Assembly: GCA_023419995.1 (NCBI GenBank)
Contig: JAEZXF010000066.1
Coordinates: 1-14,416, forward strand
Length of the DNA stretch: 14,416 nucleotides
From: Pseudomonadota bacterium
Lineage (GTDB): Bacteria; Pseudomonadota; Alphaproteobacteria; Rhizobiales; Rhizobiaceae
Direction of reading: 5' to 3'
The position numbers and the translations under genes were made by a program. The notes under the pieces are model-generated. The model did not search any database. It was not told the origin of the DNA and saw only the letters and a list, made by a program, of their open reading frames with translations. Below are positions 14,084-14,416 of the stretch, one piece after another. How positions within the stretch are numbered: position 1 is the stretch's first letter; the number at the start of each line of letters is the position of its first letter.

Positions 14084-14416
14084 CTACGGCGTCCCTCTAG
14101 ACATCACGCCTTCGCACACCGCGACGGCGCGCGCCATATGCTTGGCGACCGACCTGTCGGAAATCCGCATCACCGCCGCGATCTCGGCGAAGCTCCTGCC
14201 GTGGATTCTGTTCAGCAGGAAGATGTGGCGCGTGCGCTCCGGCAGGGCGTCGATCGCGTCGTCGATGCGCCGGGCGGCATCGTGCGCCTCGACGATCTCC
14301 AGCGGCGTCGGCACCGGCGGCGCGTACTGCTCGGGCAGGACGCCCTCCGCATAGGCGCTGCGCACGCGCTCGGCGCGCAGATGATCCACGATGGCGTTGT
14401 TGACGGACCGGCTGAG
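14084..14416 (-). CDS. FecI-like ECF sigma-70 factor, 5' end cut by window edge
   Basis: The open frame continues beyond position 14416, so only the C-terminal 110 residues are present. A GTG at 14389 could look like a start, but the codons upstream of it encode LSRSVNNAIVDHLRAERVR, which is the conserved end of sigma region 2 in FecI-type factors, so the true start lies outside. Sigma region 4 is clear: IDDAIDALPERTRHIFLLNRIHGRSFAEIAAVM, then the helix-turn-helix recognition part ISDRSVAKHMARAVAVC. FecI factors are about 160-190 residues long, so roughly 60-80 are missing. It heads the sigma/FecR/receptor unit and should direct transcription of the receptor gene when the ligand binds. Confidence 0.88.
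   Translation of the reverse strand, partial: LSRSVNNAIVDHLRAERVRSAYAEGVLPEQYAPPVPTPLEIVEAHDAARRIDDAIDALPERTRHIFLLNRIHGRSFAEIAAVMRISDRSVAKHMARAVAVCEGVMSRGTP

Noticed and set aside
14084..14389. Complete 101-residue sigma factor starting at the GTG at 14389
   Set aside because: The frame upstream of the GTG encodes conserved sigma region 2 residues up to the window edge, so the gene is truncated by the window and does not start there.
1..14416. CRISPR array, transposon or prophage
   Set aside because: No regularly spaced repeats, transposase, integrase, att-like duplication or phage gene was found on either strand.

Overview
The window is very GC-rich chromosomal-type DNA from what is probably an alphaproteobacterium, most likely of the Hyphomicrobiales (Rhizobiales). 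Three things point there: an Omp25/Omp31-style outer-membrane barrel domain, a FecI/FecR/TonB-receptor unit, and a MocR-type regulator divergent from a hydantoinase cluster. No tRNA, rRNA, CRISPR array, transposase or integrase was seen.

Left part (98-5539, all on the minus strand): a small-molecule catabolic cluster. In transcription order it holds a nitrilase-superfamily N-carbamoyl amidase (beta-ureidopropionase type), an MmgE/PrpD-family protein overlapping it by 8 bp, and a D-hydantoinase/dihydropyrimidinase with a complete metal-ligand set and a duplicated Shine-Dalgarno. After a 618-bp spacer comes a HisC-like PLP aminotransferase. Read together, they suggest opening of a cyclic ureide, removal of the carbamoyl group, and transamination of the resulting amino acid. 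The MmgE/PrpD protein would handle an unsaturated, hydroxylated or epimerisable acid. No dihydropyrimidine dehydrogenase is present, so ordinary reductive uracil degradation is not proven.

Centre (5540-7348): a 429-bp divergent regulatory region followed by a MocR/PdxR-family regulator on the plus strand (GntR-type winged helix plus aminotransferase fold, PLP lysine K298). The region carries an 11-bp direct repeat, two perfect ATTGT/ACAAT inverted repeats and a consensus TATAAT. The regulator's codon use differs visibly from its neighbours: leucine is almost always CTC.

Centre-right (7349-9001): a HerA/DUF87-type P-loop ATPase with a C-terminal winged helix. Its ribosome-binding site lies inside a short hairpin. 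A diverged tandem copy of its 3' end follows the stop codon.

Right part (9264-14416, minus strand): an iron/heme-type cell-surface signalling unit. It comprises the 3' part of an ECF sigma factor (cut by the window edge), a FecR-like anti-sigma regulator with one membrane segment, and a 1198-residue TonB-dependent transducer. The transducer has a signal peptide, an STN signalling domain, a plug and a 22-strand-type barrel ending at F887. It then continues in frame into a second complete Omp25-like barrel ending at F1198. This double-barrel fusion, with a Cys/His-rich last loop, is the most unusual item in the window.
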